Shown here in pieces: positions 41,645 through 51,815 of a stretch of 64,000 nt of DNA. Each line of letters starts with the position of its first letter. The stretch's first letter is position 1. This DNA is from Cystobasidiopsis lactophilus (lineage: Eukaryota > Basidiomycota > Agaricostilbomycetes > Agaricostilbales > Chionosphaeraceae): positions 2,925,883 through 2,989,882 of the forward strand of contig BCIO01000002.1 in assembly GCA_001599975.1 (NCBI GenBank), read 5' to 3'. The notes beneath the pieces were generated by a model. The model was not told the DNA's origin, ran no database searches, and saw nothing but the letters and a program-made list of their open reading frames with translations. Made by a program: the position numbers and the translations under genes.

Positions 41645-42916
41645 TCAAACCGCCACCTGCTTGCCCTTCCCGCGCCGGGTGGACAGCAACAAGGCCCACT
41701 TCCTCCAGACCTCCCCTAATGGCGCCCCGTCCTTCTTCCACGAGACCACCACGACCACCGCGGACAGCAGAAGCACCGCGTTCCGGACCGAGTGCCAGAT
41801 CAGGTTGATCCGGCCATTCTCCACCCCCTCGCTTGCCCCGGAGGAGAACTTTGAAGTCTTGTAATACGTCGAAGGGGTTTGAAAGCCCAAAAAGTGTAAA
41901 GTGGTGGTCGCTATCCTCTTGAGCACTTGGGGGATCGAGGGGGACGGCTTGGCTGGGAGGAAGGGTTTGGGAGTCGGCGCAGAGAGCGAGTTGGCGCGCT
42001 CGAGAGTGGAGAGGCGGTCGTGGAGTGCGTTTAGGGAGAGCTGGATGGCCTGTAAGGTGTGCTCGATGGGGATCAAAGGCCGCGTTGAGCCTGGCCGGGT
42101 GGTGGGTGGCCGCGAGGTGGAGGGCGGTGGCATTTGCTGCTGGAGCGTTTGGGCTATAGAAGGCGTATGTGCTCGGTTGACATTAGCTTGGGAAGCGGGT
42201 GCCAGTTGCTGCTGTTGCTGCTGGCCAGGCTGGGGCGTGGTGCCGTAAGACGACACCGACCTGCTGAGCTGTGCCAGAGCCTGCTGGCGTGCGATCCACT
42301 GGCGCTCAAAGTCCGGGGAGAGGTGGCCGGGTAGATCGCCTTCTGATTCTTGGGAGGGCCGGCGCTGCCGAGCCCGGGCCACGAGGGAGGAGGATTGGTG
42401 CACGAGCGGAGGCGGAGCTGGGGCTGCTGCCGATGGGTTCGGGGACAGGGACGGCACCTGGTCGTTCATCTCGTCGTCCTCGTCGTCGTCTGATGATTCG
42501 TCCTCTGTGTGCCCATATCCTTTTTCAGCAACGATCGTGCTAAAAGTAGGGAGGCCAGCCGCACCAGACAACGCAGCGCCAAACGCGACCAACTCGTCCG
42601 CATAGCTCTTGGCCAACCCGCTCCTCCCAGATGCGGCGCGCAAGCTCTTGAGCAGCTTCTCCAGGTACTTGGCCTTGGCCTCAGTCGGGTCCAGGTTGCG
42701 CTGGGCGTTCCAGGCGTCCCATTTGGTGCGGCCCATCAAATCCAGCATGCCCGGCCGGGCGGTGGTGACGGGCCCAGAGGTGGACTGCTTGTACAAAGCG
42801 TAGAGGAGCAGCTTGGACTGGTAGTCGACGTTGACGGAGCCATCTTTAGGGAGCGAGTGGACGACTTCGACCGCGCGATTGAACGCCGCCGTCAACGCGC
42901 TGTCCTCTCTGCTCAT
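41645..42916 (-). CDS. Acyl-CoA-binding membrane protein, ATG37/ACBD5-like
   Basis: Intronless, 423 residues. Residues about 5-100 form an acyl-CoA-binding domain: FNRAVEVVHSLP, YQSKLLLYALYKQSTSGPV, RPGMLDLMGRTKWDAWN. An acidic patch (DESSDDDEDDEMND) and a long Pro/Gln/Ser-rich linker follow, including a run of glutamines. A predicted amphipathic or coiled segment (HTLQAIQLSLNALHDRLSTL) precedes a C-terminal transmembrane helix NAVLLLSAVVVVVSW and a basic tail ending KGKQVAV. This layout matches ATG37 and ACBD5, peroxisomal membrane proteins needed for pexophagy. ATG37 function is inferred from domain layout, not from strong similarity. The ATG at 42916 faces ATG16. Confidence 0.75.
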   Translation of the reverse strand: MSREDSALTAAFNRAVEVVHSLPKDGSVNVDYQSKLLLYALYKQSTSGPVTTARPGMLDLMGRTKWDAWNAQRNLDPTEAKAKYLEKLLKSLRAASGRSGLAKSYADELVAFGAALSGAAGLPTFSTIVAEKGYGHTEDESSDDDEDDEMNDQVPSLSPNPSAAAPAPPPLVHQSSSLVARARQRRPSQESEGDLPGHLSPDFERQWIARQQALAQLSRSVSSYGTTPQPGQQQQQQLAPASQANVNRAHTPSIAQTLQQQMPPPSTSRPPTTRPGSTRPLIPIEHTLQAIQLSLNALHDRLSTLERANSLSAPTPKPFLPAKPSPSIPQVLKRIATTTLHFLGFQTPSTYYKTSKFSSGASEGVENGRINLIWHSVRNAVLLLSAVVVVVSWKKDGAPLGEVWRKWALLLSTRRGKGKQVAV

Positions 42917-43033
42917 TGACTGCGTTTACTGCTTTATCGGGGCTATCGTATTAGTGTGGAAGCGTGTGGCTAAGGAGAGAGCGCGAGGGCGGGGGCGTGG
43001 TGTCTTCGGGTCAACCTTGTTTTGGCCAACAAC
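42917..43033. promoter_or_regulatory. Shared divergent promoter of ATG37-like and ATG16
   Basis: 117 bases separate the ATGs. Two GATA-type cores on the minus strand (TTATC at 42934-42938, TATC at 42944-42947) lie near the ATG37-like start. A GC-rich box (GGCGGGGGCGTGG) lies at about 42987-43000. GATA factors control autophagy genes in yeast; here this is inference. Confidence 0.4.
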
Positions 43034-44059
43034 GATGAGCTGGCAGGACGCGATCCTCTCCTCCTTGGCCGCCCGGGACCAGGCCGAGCAAGCCTACGCT
43101 GGCATCATCGAGCACTGTGGGTGGCACACGCTGCACAGGCATCCAGCGCACACTTTACAGGCAGCACAGACCGGCGACTGGCTCAGACCACTGCTCTCCT
43201 CAAGGAGCGCAACGCCGCTTTGCTTAAGGCTTCCATCACTGCTCGAGCCTCTGCTGGGCCCAATGGTGTCTCTTCTCAAGAGTGCGGACCTTTGCCTTGC
43301 CCTTAGGACATCCCAACGCAGGAGGTCTGAAGAACAAGCTCGCACAGAAACCCGGTCCAGAAGGCCTACGTCGCCTCGCTGGAATCCAACATTGCCTCTT
43401 TGAGAGAAGAGCTTTCAGGTCTCTACAAGGCTCAGTCGACCAACACCTCCAAGCTGCTGGCTTTGTCCGAAACCCTGCGCGAGACCGAGGACAAGTCTCG
43501 CGATGTGGCCGAAGCGTACCGGAACCTCAAGCTCGAGTCGGACCGCCTGACGAGGAAGCTGCAAGACTGCTTGGGGACGATCAAGGAGAAGGAGAAGGTC
43601 ATCCAGCACCTGAACGACGAGTTGGCCACCGCCAGCTTGGAGTACAACCAGATGGAGCGCAAGAACGAGGACCTGGTCAAGGACAACAAGAACCTGCTCC
43701 AGCGGTGGCTGGACCGCATGAACGAAGAGGTCTCCCAAGTCAATGAAGCCAACGCTTTCCTGGTTCGCCACTTTCGCCTGCCACTTTCTTGCCACCGTCG
43801 CTGACTTTCCCACCAGGAATCCACAACGAGAATGAAGACTCAAAGCATGACCTCATCTCCTTCATCCTCGTCTGGTCTAGCAGCCTCCAAACCAACCATC
43901 AAGCCGCGGTCTCGGCCTCCGTCTCCGACCTCGAAATCCACCCGCTCTCCTTCCACCGCTCGGTCCTCAGGAACTCGCACTCCTACTTCTTCAAGAGCTA
44001 CCAAACCTCCCAAGACTCCGACTCCGGCTAGCCCGAGCCCGCCAGCTGGACAACAATGA
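43034..44059 (+). CDS. ATG16: Autophagy protein Atg16
   Basis: Partner of the Atg12-Atg5 conjugate; the complex directs Atg8 lipidation at the phagophore. Starts MSWQDAILSSLAARDQAEQA and, over an intron, IIEHYRRLAQTTALLKERN, the Atg5-binding helix. A long coiled coil follows: AYVASLESNIASLREELSGL, ALSETLRETEDKSRDVAEAY, ERKNEDLVKDNKNLLQRWLD, RMNEEVSQVNEANAFL. The LLQRWLDRMNEE motif is diagnostic. A final exon adds a Ser/Thr/Pro-rich basic tail (MTSSPSSSSGLAASKPT), ending PPAGQQ. There is no WD40 domain, as in other fungi. Three introns. Length about 250 residues. Confidence 0.88.
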
Positions 44060-44330
44060 GCCATTTCTTTCAGCGGCGCTGGTCTGTGCGCAAGCCAGAT
44101 CTCTTAATGCGCCAAAAATTTTAACGCACCATGCTTTCTCCTTCTTTGCTCTTGGTCTACCATCATCCTCATCCTCCAAAGTCGCGCCACTAGCCATCGA
44201 GAAGCTCCTTTACGTCCGACGCGTCCGCTTTTAAGTAAGTGCAAACACTGCCTTGCTATTGGAGGCCGGCAAACCATTCTGAGCACTGCTGTCCAGGTGG
44301 GCTGTTCAGTTTAAGGACGTTTCGAGTCAG

Positions 44331-45193
44331 ATGCAACACCCCTCGGCCCTGCTTTCGCCACCCTCGCCCACAGAGTCGTCGGCCTCGTCCAATTTTTCTT
44401 GCTTCCAACCACCATCCCGACCCCAATCCCCCTTCCAGCGCCCTCAATCCCCGTTCACGCGCACCAGGTCCCCCTCGCCGTTCTACTGCTCCACCCCCTC
44501 CTCCAGAGCGCCGTCCGAGGCCGGGTCCAGCACCTTTGAAGAGGAGTTCTCGCAAACAGTTTACATCTCCCGCCCCCAGTCGCCATACAAGCGGTCCCCC
44601 AGCCCTAACCCTTTCAGAGCCAACTTTAGCCAAAACATCCTCATCGACTCTCGGTCAGAAATGGGCGACGAAGGAGGCGAGATGCCGTTTTACAACCCGC
44701 CAGGTTCGTTTGCTGCTTTTGTTAATTGCGCTCGTTGTCCTGACTCATAATTACAACACAGGCTGGCATTTCAGCCCCATGAAGAACACGATAGGGGTCC
44801 GCTGGTCGAGCATTGCGGAAGAGAAGCAGCTAGCTTGTTCGTGCCTCCCTTTTCGCCCCCCGCTCTTTCTGCTGAGCTTATGACGCAAGCGATGCGAAAA
44901 GACGAAGAGAAGATGCGCAAGAAAGAGGCTGCGATACAGCGCGAAATCGACTGTGCGTGTTTGCACACCGCAAATCTTTCCCAATCGAGAGAACGCAAGC
45001 TAAATTTTTCATCGCTCTTGATGATCGGCGCGGCGCAGTGGGAGCCAAGATCGAGATGTTCATACAGCACAACCGAGCCATGAGGATGGAGGCCTTCATG
45101 CGCAGTCGCAGTGGCTCGCCCGCACCACCCGGCTCGCCCGGCTCGTCGGCCAACAGCGCAGACATGATCGCAATGGCTCAAGAAGCTGTGTGA
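44331..45193 (+). CDS. Unrecognised Ser/Pro-rich protein
   Basis: No family recognised. The first exon (MQHPSALLSPPSPTESSASS) is disordered and rich in SP dipeptides, with repeats of the type RPQSPF, RTRSPSPF, RPQSPYKRSPSPNPF, possible proline-directed kinase sites. After an intron at about 44703-44761 comes GWHFSPMKNTIGVRWSSIAE. Later exons encode a charged helix (MRKDEEKMRKKEAAIQREID) and ALDDRRGAVGAKIEMFIQH, ending IAMAQEAV with TGA at 45191-45193. Three introns. The C-terminal half is probably helical and may be the conserved part. Confidence 0.55.
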
Positions 45194-45719
45194 GCTCCTT
45201 CTTTACCTATGCCACCGCTTTGTGGAGGCTCACGTCGGCTTCGGTCTCACAGAGCCGAAGGCGAAGCACCCGCTTGACCATTCTCACTTCCGATCCCTTC
45301 ATCTCGCATTCAATAATACCCTTTTGTTTCCTCTGGCACTCCTTCTGCGCTGCGCCACCGAAACCCTCGCATCAGTCATCGGCAAGCCTCTGGAGTTACC
45401 GCTGCTTTGCTTTTCATTCCCCTTGTACAAACTTTCCCCCATCCCCATTCATTCTCGGATTGCAATGTCCAAAGAGTGAATGTAGACAAGCCAGAAAACT
45501 GTGTTTGGGCAATGCAGCAAGAAAAAGAACCGAACAGTGGATGAGTGCAGACTAAGAAAGGGGAGCAAGAGGTCTTTAGAGAGCTCTCGTTTCCTTTGGG
45601 AGATGAGGGGAGTGTGTTGTGTAAGGAGATTATCTAACAGGAGGAGAAAATGATACAGGAAGGAGGTGCCGATGATTGAAGTGTTAAGTCAAAGGGTTGA
45701 GGCCGATGATCGCAGAGCT
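45194..45719. other. Convergent intergenic region, unknown gene and DOT1
   Basis: About 525 bases. Pyrimidine-rich on the plus strand near 45280-45450 and purine-rich near 45550-45665. No gene recognised; probably long 3' UTRs. Confidence 0.4.
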
Positions 45720-48117
45720 TTACTCCTCCGAGTCCTCTTTTTTGGGCGTGACGGACTCGCTGCGGTAGCGCTTATTGACACCTTTGTTGCTTCGCTGAGA
45801 GATGCGAGGAGAAGACAGGTTGAGGGTCGGCGTATGGTTCCGGGCGCCATTTGCTGCGGTCTCGCCGGCCTCCTCCAGCAGTTGCTCGACCACGGGCGCG
45901 TTCTTCTTTTGCTTTTTCGAGGTCGAGGGCTTAGTCTTTGGTGCTCGAACGTTGAGCGTTGCGTTGATGGGCTTCGAGGTGGAGGCGGTGAGCATGCCCG
46001 ACTCCCGGTCGAGAGAGATGTCCGCCACCTCCTCTTCCTCTCCGGTTGGATCACCCTCGGTAGCCTCGGTGGTCTCTCGAGAGGCTTGGCGATTGATTTG
46101 GCAGACTGCAAGCGACATTCCTCATCCTCAGCTACCTGCACATTTGAGCTGAGGACAGAACGCCGGGGAGCTCACTGAAATACTCGCCCCCCTTGGGCAT
46201 CCAAGACGTGGCGTCCTTCTCGAACCGTAGGCGCTTGTACGGGCGGAGGATGAGATCGATCGGACCGTCAGTTGAAAGGGTGCGGGATGCGGAGGTGATA
46301 GATCGCAAGCGGGTTTTGCAAGTGGTGAAGGACTTCATGGAGACAATCAGACAGCCGTCCGGCAGCTCGAGAAACAGCGGTAATATCGCCTGGTTGGTCT
46401 TAGGAGAGAATGCGTAGTTGTTCTGGTAGGAGAGGCATCACTCAGAGAATTTCTCGGCGGGCAAGGGCTCCACTTACCACCAAAAGCACATCGGCGCGTC
46501 TCAAGAGAGGAGGGAGCGTCTGGTCTTCAAGGAAGCTGGCCTTGATGCTGCTCATCTTGCCGCCCGAGAGGCCGAACAGACGCCAGCGCTTAGCGACCTC
46601 GGCGATCTGCAGAGCAGCTAGCTCGGCAGGAGCACTTTGCATCTCCACACCGTGGCACTCGCAGCCAACAGCCAATGCGGTTTGGACGACGCAGTTTGAC
46701 ACGCCGCTGCCCAGGTCGAGGAACAGCTTGCCAGGGCCGAGGTTGGTCTGGTGCATGATGTCGTACATGAAGGGAGGCAGCAGTTCGCCATACCTGTTGG
46801 CGAAATCGCGGCTTAGCTTTAGCTCGAACGAGCTAAGAGGAAAGACGAAAACCAACACTTGATCGCTGAACGGCGTGTATTTCTTGAGTTCGTCGACTCG
46901 AGGTCCGACGGTGCGCTCGTAGGCCTGGAAGCTGATCTTGGCCCAGAGCTCCTCCGGCACGCCGTCCATGCTCTTGATATTGTCCCGGATGGTGCCGTTC
47001 TGCTTGAGCTCCTTCATGGTGGCGTTGAAGCGGTCGATCTGGGCGAAAAAGGTGGGCCCATCGGCCTCCTTGAACGCCTTGTGCAGCAGCATGGCCACAT
47101 TCTTGGGGTTCGGCTGCCAGTCGCCTTCGTCATCTGCAGGAGGGCGCTCGTACGCGAATTTCTGATAGGCTTGATTGGGCGTCAAGAAGTAGTCGAGGGT
47201 CAGCTGCACCATGTCGAGGATTTCCTCGATCGGCTCATGCGCCACCCAAGCGCGCGCCTGTAGGACGTGGTACCTGCGCAAGGGAGTGTAATTTAATAAA
47301 GAGAACGAGATAGAAGGGGCTGGTGCTCACTTTTCTTGGTACAAGGTGCCTGGGCACTCCAGATAAATCACTGGGTCGGGGTTGTATTGCTCAGCGGTTT
47401 GCTTCTTCTTCCTGGGGTTCTTGAAGTCTGCTCGTGAAAACTGGTCAGCAGTGTCAAAAAGCAGACTGGCAAAGGCGACTGACGAGGCTTGTAGAAGCTG
47501 CGGTACTTCTCGATCATGTCGGCTGACAAGAGCATGTCGATCTTCTCGGCCTCTTCCTCCTCCGACGTGGCCACGTAGCGGGGGATGGTGAGGTCTTTGG
47601 GCGTCGGCTCGCCGTAAAGCTTTCGCTCAAGCGAGGGGGCCCTGGACGTATCGGTGGAGGCTTCGTCGTCGGACGACTCGACGCCGTGGATGGAGTCGTG
47701 CCAGCTCTCCGCATCTTCGTCCGAGTCTTCGATCGAAGAGAGGGACGAGTTGTCGCCGTCGCCCTCGCCGTCGACGTGGGCGCCCGAGGAGCCAACGCGC
47801 CTGCGCTTTCGGCCATTTCTCTTCCTGTTCAGGCCCAAGATGTACTTTCGCGGGTTCTTAGGAATCACCCATGGCGACCGCCTGCTGCCTGTTTGAGCCG
47901 TTGTGCAAGCTTCCCGAGCGGGAAAAGCACGCACTTTGGCTGGTCATAGCCCTTGGGCCAACCCAAATGCGAAGTGGTGATGCCGCGCAGCTCGGGGTGG
48001 ATCTTGCCTTTGGGTACATGTTCAAGGTGGAAGAGGTTTTTGGCAGCGCTGTTCTGCGTCTGGCGAGGTTTGGCAGAGTACCTGGGCAGTCCCGACAATT
48101 TTAGGGCGCGCGTTCAT
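45720..48117 (-). CDS. DOT1: Histone H3 lysine-79 methyltransferase Dot1
   Basis: Nucleosome-specific methyltransferase. The N-terminal part is basic then acidic (RKRNGRKRRRVG, SSIEDSDEDAESW). The catalytic core has YGELLPPFMYDIMHQT, motif I LFLDLGSGVSNCVVQ (about 46720-46680), GCECHGVEMQ, and over an intron ADVLLV|NNYAFSPKTNQAILPLF, then LPDGCLIVSMKSF. After another intron a charged tail begins at CQINRQASRETTE and ends TPKKEDSEE. Motif I has Ser where yeast and human enzymes have Gly (GVGN). The start is uncertain. ATG 48117 (MNARPKI) followed by a very short intron leads to NSAAKNLFHLEHVPKGKIHP; the remaining N-terminal exons read clearly from about 48060 down. Confidence 0.9.
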
Positions 48118-48161
48118 GCAAACCGGGAGTCTCGCAAGAAAGCTCTCACGCTTTGGAAAAC
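48118..48161. promoter_or_regulatory. Very short divergent promoter, DOT1 and PHD protein
   Basis: If both ATGs are right, only 44 bases separate them, so the two transcripts would start close together or overlap. Confidence 0.35.
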
Positions 48162-49875
48162 ATGGCTGCCTTTCCAGAGGAGCGTTCTGAGCGTGTCAGA
48201 AAGCTGCAACAAAAGCAGGGGACAAAGAGCGCGAGGACCAAAGGCGCGTTGAAGACAATGTGGTGGAGCGGGAGTGAGCAGCCTCCCGCTCGTTTTGCTC
48301 GACCGGCCAGGACTTGTCGCTGGCTTGTGGCTCTTTTGAGCTTCTCTAGACGTGGGCCAACTGCTACTGAACCGGCCACACCCGCCTCTGGCCTCTGCCG
48401 AGCCTCCAATTCAGTTTGGACGGCCTGCAGCCTCTCCCAAAGATGTCAAGCAGCACGCCGGCTCGCACCGACCGCAACCCCAGATGCTCGGTCTGCCACA
48501 TCATCCCTGGCAAAGTGAGAGGCGTTGCCCTACCGTGTGGCGTAGTGCAAATGGCTTAAATTCCGCTGGTTTGCGCGAACTCAGTATGTCGACCCGCTCC
48601 TGTATTGCAAGCACTGCGACAAGGGCTTCCACCACAATTGCCACAAGCCTGTAGGCAAGTGAAAATTCGAGCTCCAACGCCGGTCGATCTGGCCTCATTT
48701 GCGTCTCTTTACAGTGACTTTGGCCGAGAAAGGTGCGCGTTTACGTTGGCCCTTCTGCTCCCCGTTCCGTGCTCAAATTGCTGCTTATGCGCACAGCTGC
48801 CATGGCCAGAGCTGATCGACTGCATCCCAATTATCAAGATCCAGATAAAGGTTCGGATTTGGGCTTGTTTGTTGTCGACCGGGTAGCACCATCTCACCGA
48901 ATCGGGCGAACACAGGCTTCTCGTCTTGGTCCTGCACCCCCTGTGCTACGGAGATTCGCCACAAAGAAGCGACGGAGAGGGCAGCTCAAGCCGAAGCCGA
49001 ACGGGAGGAGCGAGAGGCGCGAGCAGCTCGAAAGGCAGAGTTGGCTAAGGAAGAGGCGGAGAGGCAGGCGGCGGCTGAGGCGGCGGCCAACCAAGCCTTG
49101 ATGGATTCGATGGCCAAGACGTTGATGGAATATCGCCCGCCGCCGGAGACGATCGAGATTGACGACGACGACGACGATGATGCGATGCAGGTCATGGACG
49201 AGGACAACTTTGGCGGAGCGCAAGACGATGACGACGACGCTCAAGGTTTTGATGCCGACGTATTCATGGAAGATGTCCGCGTCACACCGCCGCAGCCGCC
49301 ACCACAGCCTGAAAGCGCGCCAGTTCAGAGTGGGTCGACCGGTGGGCTGCGCCTACCGAAAATGACGGCCTCACCAAAGCTGAGCCAATCGAAGGCAAAG
49401 CCAAATGGTTTCCATACTTCAACAAATGATAAGACCGACGCATTCTCGAGTAGGTTTTTGAAGCACGCTTCCCCGTCGTGGCCTCCGCTGATTTCCCTTC
49501 ACAGCCCCTGCCCGTGCTCCTTCCTCCTCCGATACTCTAGGCTCTGGACCAGATTTAGACGGACCAGATGACTTCGCTCTACCTCCAGACGATGACCCAG
49601 GCTGGAACGACTTTCCTTGGGCTCTGCTTCCCGCCAGCGTCCAAGCCCTTCGGGAGCCGCCCGCAGCAGACCCGCAAGTAGAAAAGTTCGGGTTCCTTAC
49701 CAAAAAGCAAATGTTGGACATTGTGGCCAGCACCAGGCACCGCCACCGGTCTAGGAAAGCAAAGGTGCCCGTCAAGCTCAAGACGGCGCGCAGCGAGGGT
49801 TTTGTTTGGCGGGCTCCGCCGCCACCTCCGCCGGAAGCCAAGCCGGCGCCAGCCCCTGTAGCGATGGAACTCTAG
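48162..49875 (+). CDS. PHD-finger protein with coiled coil and acidic region
   Basis: Probable chromatin reader. The first exon is MAAFPEERSERVRKLQQKQG; over an intron it continues VGQLLLNRPHPPLASAEPP. The PHD finger is spread over several small exons: CSVCHIIPGK, then YCKHCDKGFHHNCHKPVG, then ADRLHPNYQDPDKGFSSWSC and TPC. This gives the C4HC3 series C-x2-C, C-x2-C, H-x2-C, W-x-C-x2-C. A charged helix follows (ATERAAQAEAEREER to AKEEAERQAAAEAAA), then an acidic stretch (EIDDDDDDDAMQVMDEDN) and a C-terminal part with DDPGWNDFPWALLP and FGFLTKKQMLDIVAST, ending APVAMEL. The frame change between the second exon and the PHD start is unresolved, so the N-terminal join is tentative. Confidence 0.65.
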
Positions 49876-50068
49876 AGCCATTTCCTTACTCGGGCGGGCA
49901 GAGTGTATTACAATTTCAGAGCTGGTCCCCATTTTCTTTGCGGTGCAGAGACCTGAAAGGACGAATATACATCAGAAAGGACAACATGGTGAGGGAGAAA
50001 TGACTATGACAACATTCGAAAAAAGTCCGAGGCTACAACAAGATGGGAGAGATTGTACAAATGAAGAT

Positions 50069-51665
50069 CTAGAAGACGCGAAGGCGAGCGGAGGAAGCCA
50101 GGCCGGTGGCGATGCCTGCCGAGAACGCCAAAGAGCAAAAGGCCAGCGCCTGCCACACCTTGGCCTCAAAGGAAGCTGTCAGCCAGGCCCAGAGGCCGCC
50201 TGAAGACTTGGCGGGAGGTGGCGAGCGGGAGCCGCCTGACTGGCTGTCGGTGGAAAGGCCGGAAGCAGCAAAGGAAGTGGGCACATCGATCTCGTTGGAC
50301 GACGAGTGGTTGGATTCAGTCTCAGTCAAAGCTAGCGGCCGCTTGCTTGGTTCGGAGGAGGACAAGACAGCTGGCTCGGCGTTAGCCGCCAAGGTGGCCG
50401 GTGCCGGAGCAGACGCGCTGAACGAGCGGCCCACAGCGCCAGAGAAGGACATGACCTGTACAAACGGCTTAACCTGTGTCACTGGGCACATGGCCGAGAA
50501 GCCGCGCACCTCTTTGGTGGCGTCCAGCAGCTCCAGAAAGGTGTCATCAGCCGCTCCTCCCTCCTCCGGCTCGCTCTCGACCCCAGACTTGCGCCGATTG
50601 GCGGTAGAGCTAGAAGGGCTGGTGCCAGTGCTGCTTCGGATGCCCCTTCGACGCCTGGGCGACGTGCCGTGGACGGTGGCAGAGGTGACCGATCGGGCGG
50701 CATGAATGCGAGAGGAGGCCAAAGGCATTGGCAAGCTGGCGGTCATCGTGGCTCGCACCGGCGCCTCGTCCTCGGTGGTAGGAGCACCCAAATCGCTGAA
50801 TTCGTCGGTGGAAGAGGGCGCTTGGGACAGGTCGGCCTCGTCTGCCAAGCTCGAGCTAGAGTTGTGGAAAGCGTGTTGTAAGGCCGCAGCCAGGAGCGAG
50901 GGCGATGGCGAGGACGGTCGCAAGGTCGAGAGACGCGGGAAGCCCGGCCTGCGGTCCGAGGGGTCGGCAGGAGAGGCGTGGCGGACGGGGAGCATCGACG
51001 TGAGGCTGTCGGTGGCATTAGGGGCCTCGCTGTCAATGGCTCACGGCAATGCTCACCTGCTGCCAGCTTCGCCATCGCCACGTTCGCCAGAGCCCCGTCG
51101 CGACTTGCGCCCTTTGCGGACAATCGACCTCTTCACGTCGTCTCCCTCCGTGTCTGACGACGATTCGACGACGAGCGATCGGCTTTGCGGCACGTTCAGC
51201 GCGGTGTCATGGTCGCTCGAGTCCGTGCTGTCAGAGATGGACTGCCAAGGCGAGAATTCTATTGCCCAATGCGAGCGAATCAGCGTGTTTGGGAAGGCCG
51301 CCGACAACTGATAGCGCACCAGCTTCAGAATCGCCTTTGGCTTCCGGCGACTGCGACGGCTTCTTCCTTAGCCTGGAGCCTTGTGGCAGGAAGTTCATTA
51401 GCAGCTCGCTGATTGCAAAGCAGAGAGGGTGAGCCGACTCGGTGGCAGGAACCAGGTCACGTTGCGGGACTCTCCTCTTGGAGGCCTCTTCAAGGACCTC
51501 TTCTCCCTCAACTTTATGCTCTGGAGTGTCTCTCGTATCGTCTGATGGTATCGCTGCCGACCCCGGTGCTTCCCAGGACTGCCCATGCCTCAAGATTTGC
51601 CACCCTGCCTGCATGATTGTCGCCCAACTTGGAATGCCCGTGGGGTAAAGAGTGCCCAAGCACAT
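50069..51665 (-). CDS. Unrecognised Ser-rich protein with C-terminal membrane anchor
   Basis: No family recognised. The ATG at 51665 opens MCLGTLYPTGIPSWATIMQ. Later exons encode KPKAILKLVRYQLSAAFPNT, IRSHWAIEFSPWQSISDSTD and a Ser/Asp-rich, basic stretch (RKGRKSRRGSGERG). The long last exon holds low-complexity Ser/Pro sequence, a conserved-looking segment DDTFLELLDATKEVRGFSAM followed by PVTQVKPFVQVMSFSGAVG, and a hydrophobic C-terminus (WQALAFCSLAFSAGIATGL) ending ARLRVF. This predicts a tail-anchored protein with most of its length in the cytosol. Exon joins near 51310-51440 and 51010-51060 are not resolved. Confidence 0.55.
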
Positions 51666-51815
51666 GAAGCCTTCATATTACAGTCTGATCAAGTTCAAGA
51701 CGCGCACGGCCAGCCGGTGGGGGCAGCGTCCACTTGATACCAAGTGACGAGTGACGTGCAATCGAGCATCGACGATGTTTGTGATCCGCACCTCTTCTGC
51801 TCAAACAACCGTACA

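Noticed and set aside
44060-44330. Possible tRNA or other structured RNA between ATG16 and the next gene
   Set aside because: No cloverleaf, A/B box pair or intron-containing tRNA pattern could be found by eye.
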